The notes under the pieces are model-generated. The model saw only the letters and a list, made by a program, of their open reading frames with translations, made no database searches and was not told the DNA's origin. A program made the translations under genes and the position numbers. A stretch of DNA of 64,000 bases, from assembly GCF_005886805.2 (NCBI RefSeq), contig NZ_CP045429.1:1582501-1646500 (forward strand), given 5' to 3'. Shown piece by piece: positions 9,582 through 17,959 of this stretch; positions within the stretch are counted from its first letter, which is position 1, and each line of letters begins with the position of its first letter. This DNA is from Pseudoalteromonas rubra. GTDB taxonomy: Bacteria; Pseudomonadota; Gammaproteobacteria; Enterobacterales; Alteromonadaceae.

Positions 9582-10852
9582 ATGAAATGATGCAAATGTG
9601 GGGTCTGTTTGCGCTCTTGACCGTGTTGGCAGCGTTGTTTGTGGTGATGCCGTTTTTCCGTCGCGATAAACTGGTTGCCGTGGATCATGATGCCAATGCT
9701 GAACGTATTGATATCTATCAGCAACGTTTACAGGAGCTGGCGGACGAGCTGGCCAATCAGCGCATCGATCAGAGCAGTCATGATGAATCTGTGCTGGAAA
9801 TGAAACGTCGTTTGCTCAACGAGTTGTCACCAGAGCGTACACTGGATACTCGGGGTAATAATCTGGTACTGGCAGGCACTGGCGTGGCGTTTTTGTTGGT
9901 TGTCAGTGCGGTATTTTACTCTTTTACCGGCAGTCAGAAGCAAATCGCAGATTGGTATAAAGCCATTGATATGCTCCCTGAATACGGCCAGCGTGCTGTG
10001 ATGCAAAGCGGTGATCCTCTTAGCCCGAATGAACTTCAGGCGTTTGCTTTGGGTCTGCGCACTAAGTTGGCAAACAGTGGTGATGATGCCGTTGCCTGGA
10101 TGCTGTTAGGTCGTGTTGCAATGTCGCTCAATGACTTCGAAATGGCGATGCAGGCATTCGATAAAGCGCTGGAGATGCAACCTAATAACAGTAATGTGAA
10201 GGTGAGTTATGCTCAGGCGTTATTGGTTGAAGGATCAGAGAATGCGATGAACCGTGCCGCACGTATGTTGTCTCAGGTATTGCAACGTGAGCCACGTAAT
10301 ATTGATGCAATTTCTTTACTTGCGCTGATCGCTTATGAGCGTCAGGACTGGAAAGAATCTAAAGCGGCGTTTGAAGTCTTGCTGGCATCGATGACGCAGG
10401 ATGATCCACGTTATACGATGATCAAACAGCGTATCACGGACTTGGACCAGAAGCTGAGCAGCGCGCAAGTTGCACAGCCTGCAATGCCTGAAAATGGCTT
10501 GCAAGTGTCGGTTTCCCTGGCAAACGAGCTGGCTGACAAAATTCCTGAGAATGCGACTTTGTTCGTCTTTGCCAAAGCGGCACAGGGACCACCTATGCCA
10601 TTAGCTGTGGCTAAACTTACAGATTTTAACTTGCCATTGAGTGTCAATTTGGACGATAGTATGGCGATGATGCCTAACCTGAAACTGTCAGGGTTTAAAG
10701 AAGTGATTGTTACAGCGCGTATTTCAGTGGATGGCAACGTGGCTCTGCAGAGCGGTGAGCTTGAAGGTGCGACTCAAACTATTACTTTGACCCCAGAGGC
10801 ACAGCAGGTTTCGGTCACTATCAGTCGTGTTATAACCAGCACAGGAAGCTAA
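9578..10852 (+). CDS. ccmI: Cytochrome c maturation protein CcmI (TPR)
   Basis: A 424-residue protein with two N-terminal membrane helices (residues about 5-25 and 93-112) separated by a charged loop, then tetratricopeptide repeats around residues 160-275 (AWMLLGRVAMSLNDFEMAMQAFDKALEMQPNN is a canonical TPR core, cited in part), and a C-terminal beta-rich domain. CcmI recruits apocytochrome c to the heme lyase. Overlaps the ccmH stop by four bases and abuts mlaA directly. Confidence 0.92.
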   Translation: MNEMMQMWGLFALLTVLAALFVVMPFFRRDKLVAVDHDANAERIDIYQQRLQELADELANQRIDQSSHDESVLEMKRRLLNELSPERTLDTRGNNLVLAGTGVAFLLVVSAVFYSFTGSQKQIADWYKAIDMLPEYGQRAVMQSGDPLSPNELQAFALGLRTKLANSGDDAVAWMLLGRVAMSLNDFEMAMQAFDKALEMQPNNSNVKVSYAQALLVEGSENAMNRAARMLSQVLQREPRNIDAISLLALIAYERQDWKESKAAFEVLLASMTQDDPRYTMIKQRITDLDQKLSSAQVAQPAMPENGLQVSVSLANELADKIPENATLFVFAKAAQGPPMPLAVAKLTDFNLPLSVNLDDSMAMMPNLKLSGFKEVIVTARISVDGNVALQSGELEGATQTITLTPEAQQVSVTISRVITSTGS

Positions 10853-11584
10853 ATGTATAAAAAACTCGTTGGCGCCGCTTTGGCGCTAATTTTATCCGGG
10901 TGTGCGCAAGTCCCCGAAGAAAAACAAGATCCGCGCGATCCACTGCAGTCGCTCAACCGACCGTTGTATGACTTTAATATGGATGTACTGGATGCCTATA
11001 TCCTGCGCCCGGCTGCGAAAGGCTATATTGCCATTACGCCTGCGCCGGTCCGCAGTAGTCTGGTAAACTTTACCACTAACCTGTCAGCGCCTACGGACGC
11101 GGTTAACGCGGCCTTACAGGCAAAGCCTGGTGATGCAGGTGTCAACGTGGCGCGTTTTCTGGTTAACTCAACGGTGGGTATTTTCGGCCTGTTTGATGTC
11201 GCTAAGTCGCTGGGTTTGGAACACAAAGACGAAGATTTTGGTCAAACCCTGGGTGTCTGGGGTGTAGGTGACGGCGCGTATTTGATGCTCCCGGGTTACG
11301 GTCCTTCAACGGTGCGTAATCTCTCCGGTGATGTCGTCGACAATGTCGTTATTCCCAAAATTGCACTTACAACACCAGAAACAATTCTGGTATTTGCATT
11401 GCGTGCAGTGGAAGCCAGAGCTAGCCTGATGTCACAGGAAAAGCTCCTCAATGAGTCACTTGATCCTTATATTTTCTTTAAGGATGTCTATTTACAGCGT
11501 CAGCTTTATGAACTCCACGACGGCAACCCGCCAATTGAAGAGGAGCCAGAAGAGTTTGATGAGGATTTCCTCGAAAACCTGTAA
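10853..11584 (+). CDS. mlaA: Phospholipid-binding lipoprotein MlaA (VacJ)
   Basis: A 243-residue outer-membrane lipoprotein. The signal peptide ends in the lipobox LILSGC (Cys17). The family core DPLQSLNRPLYDFNMDVLD, FLVNSTVGIFGLFDVA and EDFGQTLGVWGVGDGAYLMLP is plainly present. MlaA removes misplaced phospholipids from the outer leaflet and passes them to MlaC. The start codon follows the ccmI stop with no gap, so it is probably co-transcribed with ccm; the rest of the mla genes are not in the window. The tail is strongly acidic. Confidence 0.95.
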   Translation: MYKKLVGAALALILSGCAQVPEEKQDPRDPLQSLNRPLYDFNMDVLDAYILRPAAKGYIAITPAPVRSSLVNFTTNLSAPTDAVNAALQAKPGDAGVNVARFLVNSTVGIFGLFDVAKSLGLEHKDEDFGQTLGVWGVGDGAYLMLPGYGPSTVRNLSGDVVDNVVIPKIALTTPETILVFALRAVEARASLMSQEKLLNESLDPYIFFKDVYLQRQLYELHDGNPPIEEEPEEFDEDFLENL

Positions 11585-11595
11585 ATGAGCGCCTT

Positions 11596-11635
11596 GTAGC
11601 CAAGCCCGGTAATACGGGGCTTGGCTACGTATTCA
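11596..11635 (+). terminator. Terminator after ccm-mlaA
   Basis: A perfect 12-bp inverted repeat (GTAGCCAAGCCC at 11596-11607 and its complement at 11617-11628) with a 9-base loop lies 11 bases after the mlaA stop. The downstream T-rich stretch is broken (ATTCATATCTTTTA), so termination may be only moderately efficient. It separates mlaA from the convergent lipoprotein gene. Confidence 0.65.
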
Positions 11636-11682
11636 TATCTTTTATTTCCTCTCGTTATCTCGAGCTTATGAGGCGCACAGGC

Positions 11683-12186
11683 TCATGGAGCATGAAGAAA
11701 ATATATAGACCAGTTATTTGCCAGGGGCTTTGAGAACTCGAATGACCGTTGCCAGTTTATTTTAGTGAAATCATGAACATCTGGGTTGAACTGAGTTAAC
11801 GTGTTGCTGTTATAAACGAGGCTGTAGTATTGTCCTGACGATCCCCACCAATTATCCCAGTAAGGAAGAGATAGTAGGCAGCCTTGCTGAGTCCATTCAA
11901 TTCTTAAGCTATCAAAATTCAACGCTTTAATATTAGAAACCAGTTCATTAAGCTCACTTTTGGCAACCTGGTTCAACTTAGTTTGAGCCTGATCTAAGCG
12001 AAAGTAGACAAAGTTAATCTTGTACTTTTTCTGCAGAGCACACGCTAGCTTCTGCACAGAAGCTAGCTTGTCTTGATTGCGAAAATAAAATGCTTCCATC
12101 TCACCGAGCTCAGGCCTATGCCTATCACAGCCTGTGAGCAAGGTGATGAGTACAGCCAGGCCGACAAGAGGTTTTTTGCTCTTCAT
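11683..12186 (-). CDS. Small lipoprotein, candidate immunity protein
   Basis: A 167-residue protein with a lipoprotein signal (MKSKKPLVGLAVLITLLTGC, Cys20). I start at the ATG at 12186, which has AAGGAAA upstream; the frame is open further back but that would add residues before the signal. The mature part contains two further cysteines (LACAL and QQGCLLSLPYWDNWW) and a Trp/Tyr-rich C-terminal half. I do not recognise the family. It begins 12 bases after the stop of the secreted toxin44-like protein, so the two are one operon. A lipoprotein immediately downstream of a secreted toxin-like gene is a common place for an immunity protein; that role is inference. Confidence 0.7.
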   Translation of the reverse strand: MKSKKPLVGLAVLITLLTGCDRHRPELGEMEAFYFRNQDKLASVQKLACALQKKYKINFVYFRLDQAQTKLNQVAKSELNELVSNIKALNFDSLRIEWTQQGCLLSLPYWDNWWGSSGQYYSLVYNSNTLTQFNPDVHDFTKINWQRSFEFSKPLANNWSIYFLHAP

Positions 12187-12197
12187 CGGCGTTTTCC

Positions 12198-13604
12198 TTA
12201 ATGACACGGCACCATATCTCGCCAGTAGTTACAACCGCCAGTCGTACACACCTGGCCATATTGTGTGCAAAACTCCCAGCCCCCGCCGTAACCACCATAG
12301 CCACCGTAGCCGTCATAGCCGCCGTAACCACCATCGCCACTGCCACCTGAGTTGCTGTTTCCACTACCACCTTCAGCATTCACGGTTTTTTGATCTTTGC
12401 ATGAGCTGGAGCGTTGGTCGGATTTATTATTTTGATAGACTTCTTCAGCATAACGATAACCTCTGGATTCCAGTGCGGCGTCTCCAGGACCATTGCCGCT
12501 TTTTGTTACAAAATTGATTAGGCCCTGTGCTAATATCTGGGCCATGTTTTCACCATTGGCTTTGCCATTTTGCAGTGCCTGATAGGCCGCTGCATACCTA
12601 TGGGTTGAATCTAAAGAAAAACCATGTACTTGCATTACCGCACCATACAAAAAGTTACCTAAGTCCTCGTTACCAGCCCAAGGGCTTTCTGAGGATTTTA
12701 CGTCTAATGCGCCACCCATCTGATGGTTCGTATAGAGGCGATAATACGTTGCGGTCGTTGCTGCTCCTGGCTGCGTTGCCAGCATACGACTTACTGTTTT
12801 TTGCCATCTTTCCTCTTGTCTTAATAGCTTGTTTAAGTCGAGCTGCTGATGTTTGTTGTCCTCTTTACTACCGTAGGGCATCGCTTCAGGTGGTCGATTA
12901 CTATTGTTACATTGGCTAGCTTCTGATTCGCTCGATCTTGCTGCAGTGTTAGTGGCATACCCCTCAATCGAAAACTGACGTACTTTAGAATACTGCTGTG
13001 AGTTTGAAAAACGAACATCATTTACAGTGCTGGTTGAGCGCAATGATTGTGGCAATTCGCCATGCAAGTCAACATAGTATGCGACTGGGTCAAAGTATGC
13101 GATGGGAATGGTAATGCCATTACTGTGTATAAAGACCAGTTTATTTTTAAGGTCTCCCGGATCTTCTTTGTGAATAGCACGCAGGGAAATATAAATGATG
13201 TTCATTCCCTGGTCGTCATTACCGTGAATGATGTTAAATGTGTAGTGGTGATCTTTTGCACCGTATTGGCTGTCTGGAACTATGGTCAGCTTTGCATTCT
13301 TCCCACGCATACCTGACTTGGTAAAGTAAAAACCGTCTTGGTGTGTACGTCCGCTTTTTCTGAATCCATCTGTAGTAAAGGTGGTAGTATAAGCAATTTG
13401 ATTGGGTGACGTGAAACCACTGATAACAGGGTCTGCAGCAATGATAACCTTATCGTTGCTAAAGTTTGAGAAGTCCAGGCACAGTGATAGCCCACTTTCT
13501 GCGGGTATCACATATTGTATTTGTTTATTTTCACTTAAAGTGCGGCACTCTGCTTGTGCAAAGCCTGACATGAGCAATAGAATTGCCGATAGTAGTATTT
13601 TCAT
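12198..13604 (-). CDS. Secreted protein with toxin-44-like domain
   Basis: A 468-residue exported protein (signal peptide MKILLSAILLLMSGFAQA). Residues 20-215 look like a beta-rich domain. Residues about 288-392 resemble the polymorphic toxin type 44 domain as I remember it: MGGALDVKSS, then EDLGNFLYGAVMQVHGFS, AAAYQ, and GPGDAALESRGYRYAEEV. After a Cys (402) comes a Gly/Ser/Tyr-rich tail at about 411-442 (GGYGGY repeats) and a cysteine-rich end with four Cys. Type 44 domains are predicted peptidases or hydrolases at the C-termini of bacterial toxins; here the domain is followed by a tail. It could instead be a secreted enzyme unrelated to competition. A short palindrome (TACCTA-AAA-TAGGTA, 13617-13631) lies just upstream of the start. 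Confidence 0.65.
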   Translation of the reverse strand: MKILLSAILLLMSGFAQAECRTLSENKQIQYVIPAESGLSLCLDFSNFSNDKVIIAADPVISGFTSPNQIAYTTTFTTDGFRKSGRTHQDGFYFTKSGMRGKNAKLTIVPDSQYGAKDHHYTFNIIHGNDDQGMNIIYISLRAIHKEDPGDLKNKLVFIHSNGITIPIAYFDPVAYYVDLHGELPQSLRSTSTVNDVRFSNSQQYSKVRQFSIEGYATNTAARSSESEASQCNNSNRPPEAMPYGSKEDNKHQQLDLNKLLRQEERWQKTVSRMLATQPGAATTATYYRLYTNHQMGGALDVKSSESPWAGNEDLGNFLYGAVMQVHGFSLDSTHRYAAAYQALQNGKANGENMAQILAQGLINFVTKSGNGPGDAALESRGYRYAEEVYQNNKSDQRSSSCKDQKTVNAEGGSGNSNSGGSGDGGYGGYDGYGGYGGYGGGWEFCTQYGQVCTTGGCNYWRDMVPCH

Positions 13605-14065
13605 GATCCTTATCCATACCTAAAATAGGTACTCTACTACGGTTTAATCTGTTCTTCAATGCCCTGTTTGGCTTAACAATGGAGGCACCTGGTGGGAAGG
13701 CAAGCTTGATGCATTAATCCAGGACACCGAACGGTCTTTCTTTATTATGGTCTGCAAAACGTTTCTTCTCTTGTGAACGGGCGGTATGCCAGATATTGAG
13801 CGTTTTACCTAAAAAGGGTAGTCCATTTAGTAACCAAAAAGCAAATAAGTTTTGTCAAATAGCTGTATTTACGGATATTGCATCCGATCATAGACAACCT
13901 GCGTTGTAGCTCAGTATAAACTTGCTTTTATACAGTTGTCGCCTGTATAGAGACGGTGATATTTGCTGCTCTTCCTATTACCTTATCAAGTTTCAGCCTA
14001 TAGACACTTTGTTGACATTCAGCGCGTTATAGTGGCTGTAATTTCACTCAACAAGGAACTATGAC
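13605..14065. other. Intergenic region with a start-less coding-like stretch
   Basis: This divergent gap between the secreted protein gene and the following lipoprotein gene is about 460 bases. On the minus strand, 13854 to 13714 reads as 46 codons with convincing protein composition (FAFWLLNGLPFLGKTLNIW, then ARSQEKKRFADHNKERPFG) and ends in TAA. It is preceded directly by a TGA and has no ATG, GTG or TTG in frame. It may be the remnant of a lost gene. A TTGACA (14012-14017) and a TATAGT (14028-14033) occur near the plus-strand gene but are spaced too closely to form a normal sigma-70 promoter. I see nothing else. Confidence 0.4.
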
Positions 14066-15682
14066 ATGAAATACCTAAAATCACTTCTGGCCGTGTGTAT
14101 TGCATTAAACCTGAGCGCTTGTGGCGATGATGACAAAATTAATCCACCAGGTGGAGGTGGGGAGCAGCCAGCACCTGGTCGTGTTGTGCATGATTTGGCA
14201 CTCATTGCACCTCAAGCAGGTCGTGAGCTGGTTGAAGACTTTCCGGTCTCAGAATATCTCGATTATGCACCGGGCGCGCAGCCGCTCACCAATCTGACAA
14301 GTTTGGACATCAATGGCCCAGACCTGCATACATTTCAGCAAGGCATTGAGGTGGGTAGCATTGATATCAGTGCTTCACCGCGTGTTTATCAGCCGCTGGC
14401 GCTGAGATTAACCGCACTGGATAGCATTGTGGCTACAGAACAGTATGAAGATGAGCTGTGGTATGTCACGGGCACCAATGAGATTTTCCAGCGCCATCTG
14501 ACAAGTGATGAAACCACATCCTGGCGTTTAGAAACGAGCTTAACAATCACCGAATTAGGCCTGGACAGCGATGACAACAGTGATATCTGGGGCTACGACG
14601 CGAGTGCCCATCAGGTGATCCGATTTAAACCAGAAGACGAGCAGCTATTGCTGTACCCGTTGTCGGACAATATGACTATTCAGGGCGTGTCTTATCTGGG
14701 GCAGCAGCTTTGGATATTGGCCTCAGAGTCCGGGCAGCCTGTGGTCATGCAGTTTGACGTATCAGAAGAGCAGGTAACACAGCTTAATGGCTGGTATGTT
14801 ACCGGGTTTGGTCAAGCGGAAATAACTGACTTAACGATATTTTCTGGCGAGCAGGTTGTGATCACCACCAATGCCCAACAGAATAACCTGGTACTGCTGG
14901 CCGACAGGGACAAGTTGCTGGGAGACGGACCTATTGACGATACCGGTGAACTGGTGGTGCAGAATCGTTACACGTTACCAGACGAGATTAAGCAGCCATC
15001 TGGACTTTGGTACACGCAGCAAGGGGGGTGGGAAATCGTCACCGATCAAGCTGAAGTCTACTCTTTGAATGCGGATTTGCAGATCCAGACCCGCACTGAA
15101 CTGGCGTTTGCCTCGATACACTGTGGACAGGGTTGTACTGAAGCGGTAACAAGCAAAGACGGGGAGATCTTTGTATTAGCTGATTCTAAGCTGATAGGAC
15201 ATTTTACATTGTCAGAGCAAGGGTATCAGCTGGTGCAAGAATACCCATTAGCACTGCATGAAGAGGGAGAGCCGCCTTATGAGTTCTTAGGTCTAGCGTA
15301 CGACGCACTCACTGACCGTTACTTCATGGTATCCAATAGCGATGACGCGTCACAACAGGACTGGTTATTTACCCTGGATAGCCAATTTAATCTTGTATCT
15401 CGCCAGCCGCTCAGTTACACCGGGGAGACAGAAGGGAGTCTCAATGAATATACTGCAATGGGCCTGTATTTCGCTGAAGATGCGTTGTGGATGGTATCTG
15501 AGCAATTCACAAAAGTGCTTAAGTTGACGCTGAGTGGTGAGATTGTGGCCGTCTACGATCTGCTGCCAGAGGATATGACTATGCCCAGTGATCTGGTTGT
15601 CAAAGATGGCAAAGTATATTTGATTGGGGATCACGAAAATGGTGAGCCGGTGCCACCGCTTATCGAGTTGACGATTGAATAA
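14066..15682 (+). CDS. Lipoprotein with beta-propeller-like repeats
   Basis: A 538-residue lipoprotein (MKYLKSLLAVCIALNLSAC, Cys19) followed by a flexible GDDDK...PPGGGGEQ linker. The body contains recurrent blocks ending in hydrophobic-Trp-hydrophobic strands (DELWYVTG, QQLWILAS, DALWMVSE, GKVYLIGD), which suggests a beta-propeller. The C-terminal third (LGLAYDALTDRYFMVSN, EYTAMGLYFAEDALWMVSE) resembles the SdiA-regulated/esterase-like phytase type of fold. The specific role is unknown. RBS AAGGA lies upstream of the ATG. Convergent with the copper receptor gene. Confidence 0.75.
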   Translation: MKYLKSLLAVCIALNLSACGDDDKINPPGGGGEQPAPGRVVHDLALIAPQAGRELVEDFPVSEYLDYAPGAQPLTNLTSLDINGPDLHTFQQGIEVGSIDISASPRVYQPLALRLTALDSIVATEQYEDELWYVTGTNEIFQRHLTSDETTSWRLETSLTITELGLDSDDNSDIWGYDASAHQVIRFKPEDEQLLLYPLSDNMTIQGVSYLGQQLWILASESGQPVVMQFDVSEEQVTQLNGWYVTGFGQAEITDLTIFSGEQVVITTNAQQNNLVLLADRDKLLGDGPIDDTGELVVQNRYTLPDEIKQPSGLWYTQQGGWEIVTDQAEVYSLNADLQIQTRTELAFASIHCGQGCTEAVTSKDGEIFVLADSKLIGHFTLSEQGYQLVQEYPLALHEEGEPPYEFLGLAYDALTDRYFMVSNSDDASQQDWLFTLDSQFNLVSRQPLSYTGETEGSLNEYTAMGLYFAEDALWMVSEQFTKVLKLTLSGEIVAVYDLLPEDMTMPSDLVVKDGKVYLIGDHENGEPVPPLIELTIE

Positions 15683-15693
15683 GTAGTGATACA

Positions 15694-15714
15694 GGGGCTG
15701 GCATTGCCAGCCCC
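15694..15714. terminator. Convergent hairpin, probable bidirectional terminator
   Basis: A perfect 9-bp stem (GGGGCTGGC / GCCAGCCCC) with a 3-base loop lies between the stop codons of the two convergent genes. There is no T-tract on either side, so it may act by another mechanism or only weakly. Confidence 0.5.
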
Positions 15715-15724
15715 ATTAGCTCAA

Positions 15725-17776
15725 TCAGAAGCGCCAGTTGACGTTGGCCCACAGTGTACGGCCGGCCTCATTCACTTTGTCGATTTGCGCATAGCCACTG
15801 ACCATAGCGCCTGCGCGACTCAAATGTTCGGCATAGGTTTTATCCAGCACATTATCTACCCCGAGACTCAATAACAGCTCATCTGAATGGCTATAAGATA
15901 AGTTCAGTGCCAGTGTGCCAAAGCCATGGCTGGTTCCGACATCCTGACCGGCAATGTTACCCTGGCCGATAGCAACGCGGTTCTGGCTTTTTACGAGACG
16001 CCATAAACCGCCTACTTGCCATTTATCCAGCGTGTAATCCATAGCGAAACGTGCCTGCAGGGGAGGCTGCTGTGCCAGCGCCGTATGATCGGTTTTATTA
16101 CTGCCACGCACATAGTTGATGCTGGTTGTGAAATTCAGTTGTTTGCTGAGCTCAACCCGGGTTTCCATTTCCAGCCCCATTGTTTGCGCATCAATGTTCC
16201 GGGTCACCGCCAGCGTTTTGTCCATCACTTCGTACTGATTATCGGTGAGTAAGTAATCATCTATGCGGTTGTAAAACAGAGACACTGAGGTAGTCATAGC
16301 GGATTTTTGTAGCATCCAGCCGATATCCAGCTGGTTTGTTTTCTCTGTCTCCAGTAAGAAGGCACCCATGCTATCTATACTCCGGCGTCCGCCACCCATT
16401 AACTCCCAGTAATCGGGGAAACGTTCACTGTGCCCGGCACCGATGTAATAGCTCATATCTTTATGCTGGACCTGATAGCGTGTAAATCCGCTCCAGAGGG
16501 TGTCATCACGCGTCTGGTCGGCCGTTGGGTTAGGCATTGGCATCATCATGGAGCCAAGTTGCTGACGCTTATCAGTTGCTGACCAGTCATCAATACGCAG
16601 CCCGCTGACCCACTGGCTGCGCTTTGGGCCCTCTGTGTTGAGTGCGTATTCAAACTCGCCAAATAGCCCGGTTTGTTTAAACTCGGCATTATCACGGCGA
16701 GGCAGTGTTTCCACCGGCATCATTGGCTGGTTCATGCTAACGCGAATGCGGTGGCGGTTTTGCTGATGATCGACCCCGTAACGCAATGTGTGCTCTGTAT
16801 TGATGTTTGAGGTGAGCATCAGTTTGCTACCCCAGGTGCGACGGTCGGGATTGGATGAGGTCGGGGTTTTCATCATCATAGTGGGCGTAAATGTGCGCAG
16901 GCTATGGTTATCCATGATGTGATCTATGTTGTTGTAATACACATTGGCTTCCAGCGCTTGGATAAACCCGGTGAGTTCATCCAGTTCAACGCTGAGTGCA
17001 ACGTGATTACGGTCAAACTTGCTGCCATCCATCATGCGATCGGCATAGGCGACCTCGCCATCACTGCGACCCAGGCTCAGGCTATAGAGGCTGTCATCAT
17101 CGGGCGTGTAGGCAAACTCGGAATCGAGGTTCCACTTGTCATATGCCGAGTGAATGGACTGACCTTCGCCGTCCTCATAGTCATCGGCGTCGCTTTTACT
17201 GGCAGCAAGGCGTGCATAGTAATCTTCTGTGCCCCCTTTAACATCTGCATTTACCATGCGCTTACCAAAACTGCCCAGGGTTGCATTGGCAAACCCTTGC
17301 CAGCCCGTTTCGCTCAGGCGCTCAGATTCACGCTCAAAAATGACAGTGGCGGCGCTGTTACCGGGGCCATAAAGGACGGTTTGAGGTCCTTTAATCACCG
17401 TTAAGGTATCGTAGGTTTGCGGTGTAATGTAAGCCGTAGGTGGATCCATACGGCCACCGCAGCCGCCAAGCGTCTGGCCGCCATCAGTAATAATGTTCAG
17501 ACGTGATCCGGCCATTCCCCGAAAAACAGGGTCGCTGCTCGCGCCGCCTTTTTTAACTAAAGAAAAGCCGGCAATACTGGATAGCAGATCTGCACCATCC
17601 TGTGCTGGCAAAGGTTGCCTTGGGGCTTTAGGGTCGGTTTTGATATCTAAAGGACTGTGCATGGGCGCGATAACGACGATGCGCTCTAAACTGTCAGAGT
17701 GTGTGTCGTGCTGTGCATCCTGGCTGTGTGCAGAAAAAGCGGCCGTAACAGCAAGCCAAATAAGGTTTCTGGTCAT
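15725..17776 (-). CDS. TonB-dependent copper receptor (OprC/NosA type)
   Basis: A 683-residue outer-membrane receptor with signal peptide MTRNLIWLAVTAAFSAHSQ. The plug domain includes GGASSDPVFRGMAGSRLNI, DGGQTLGGCGGRMDPPTAY and LTVIKGPQTVLYGPGNSA, which are characteristic of the copper receptor subgroup. The barrel closes with LWANVNWRF, a terminal Phe as in outer-membrane beta-barrels. Extracellular loops are rich in methionine (TPTMMMKTPTSS, SMNQPMMPVE, GSMMMPMP), consistent with copper binding. The ATG at 17776 has GGGAAGA upstream; an in-frame TTG at 17788 overlaps that RBS and is rejected. Likely imports copper with TonB-ExbBD, which is not nearby. Confidence 0.9.
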   Translation of the reverse strand: MTRNLIWLAVTAAFSAHSQDAQHDTHSDSLERIVVIAPMHSPLDIKTDPKAPRQPLPAQDGADLLSSIAGFSLVKKGGASSDPVFRGMAGSRLNIITDGGQTLGGCGGRMDPPTAYITPQTYDTLTVIKGPQTVLYGPGNSAATVIFERESERLSETGWQGFANATLGSFGKRMVNADVKGGTEDYYARLAASKSDADDYEDGEGQSIHSAYDKWNLDSEFAYTPDDDSLYSLSLGRSDGEVAYADRMMDGSKFDRNHVALSVELDELTGFIQALEANVYYNNIDHIMDNHSLRTFTPTMMMKTPTSSNPDRRTWGSKLMLTSNINTEHTLRYGVDHQQNRHRIRVSMNQPMMPVETLPRRDNAEFKQTGLFGEFEYALNTEGPKRSQWVSGLRIDDWSATDKRQQLGSMMMPMPNPTADQTRDDTLWSGFTRYQVQHKDMSYYIGAGHSERFPDYWELMGGGRRSIDSMGAFLLETEKTNQLDIGWMLQKSAMTTSVSLFYNRIDDYLLTDNQYEVMDKTLAVTRNIDAQTMGLEMETRVELSKQLNFTTSINYVRGSNKTDHTALAQQPPLQARFAMDYTLDKWQVGGLWRLVKSQNRVAIGQGNIAGQDVGTSHGFGTLALNLSYSHSDELLLSLGVDNVLDKTYAEHLSRAGAMVSGYAQIDKVNEAGRTLWANVNWRF

Positions 17777-17822
17777 GATTCTTCCCAAAGTGTTTTCACG
17801 TTGTTATTGAGAAGAATTTTAC

Positions 17823-17857
17823 TTGTCAGACAAAAGGTTGGGATGTGACAAATTGTC
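17823..17857. promoter_or_regulatory. Two palindromes upstream of copper receptor
   Basis: TTGTC-A-GACAA at 17823-17833 and GACAA-A-TTGTC at 17847-17857 are both perfect palindromes built from the same half-site. Their centres are 24 bp apart and they lie 47-81 bases upstream of the receptor ATG. This suggests binding of a dimeric regulator on two helical turns; the regulator is unknown. Confidence 0.4.
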
Positions 17858-17907
17858 GCACTTGCGTAAGATGTAGGGGAAAATATCGAAAACTTTGACC
17901 TAAAACA

Positions 17908-17938
17908 AAAACAGCCACCAAATGGCAGCTGTTTTTTG
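17908..17938. terminator. Terminator for the EAL-HDOD gene
   Basis: Inverted repeat AAAACAGC (17908-17915) / GCTGTTTT (17928-17935) with flanking A and T runs on both strands, placed 22 bases beyond the minus-strand EAL-HDOD stop codon. It has the form of a rho-independent terminator on either strand. Confidence 0.7.
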
Positions 17939-17959
17939 GATGATAAAATGCAGTGCAAC

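Noticed and set aside
12300..12390. GGYGGY coding repeats as a DNA repeat array or CRISPR
   Set aside because: They are the low-complexity tail of the secreted protein, with no spacer structure.
14012..14033. TTGACA and TATAGT before the lipoprotein gene at 14066
   Set aside because: Only 10 bases separate the two hexamers, too few for a sigma-70 promoter.
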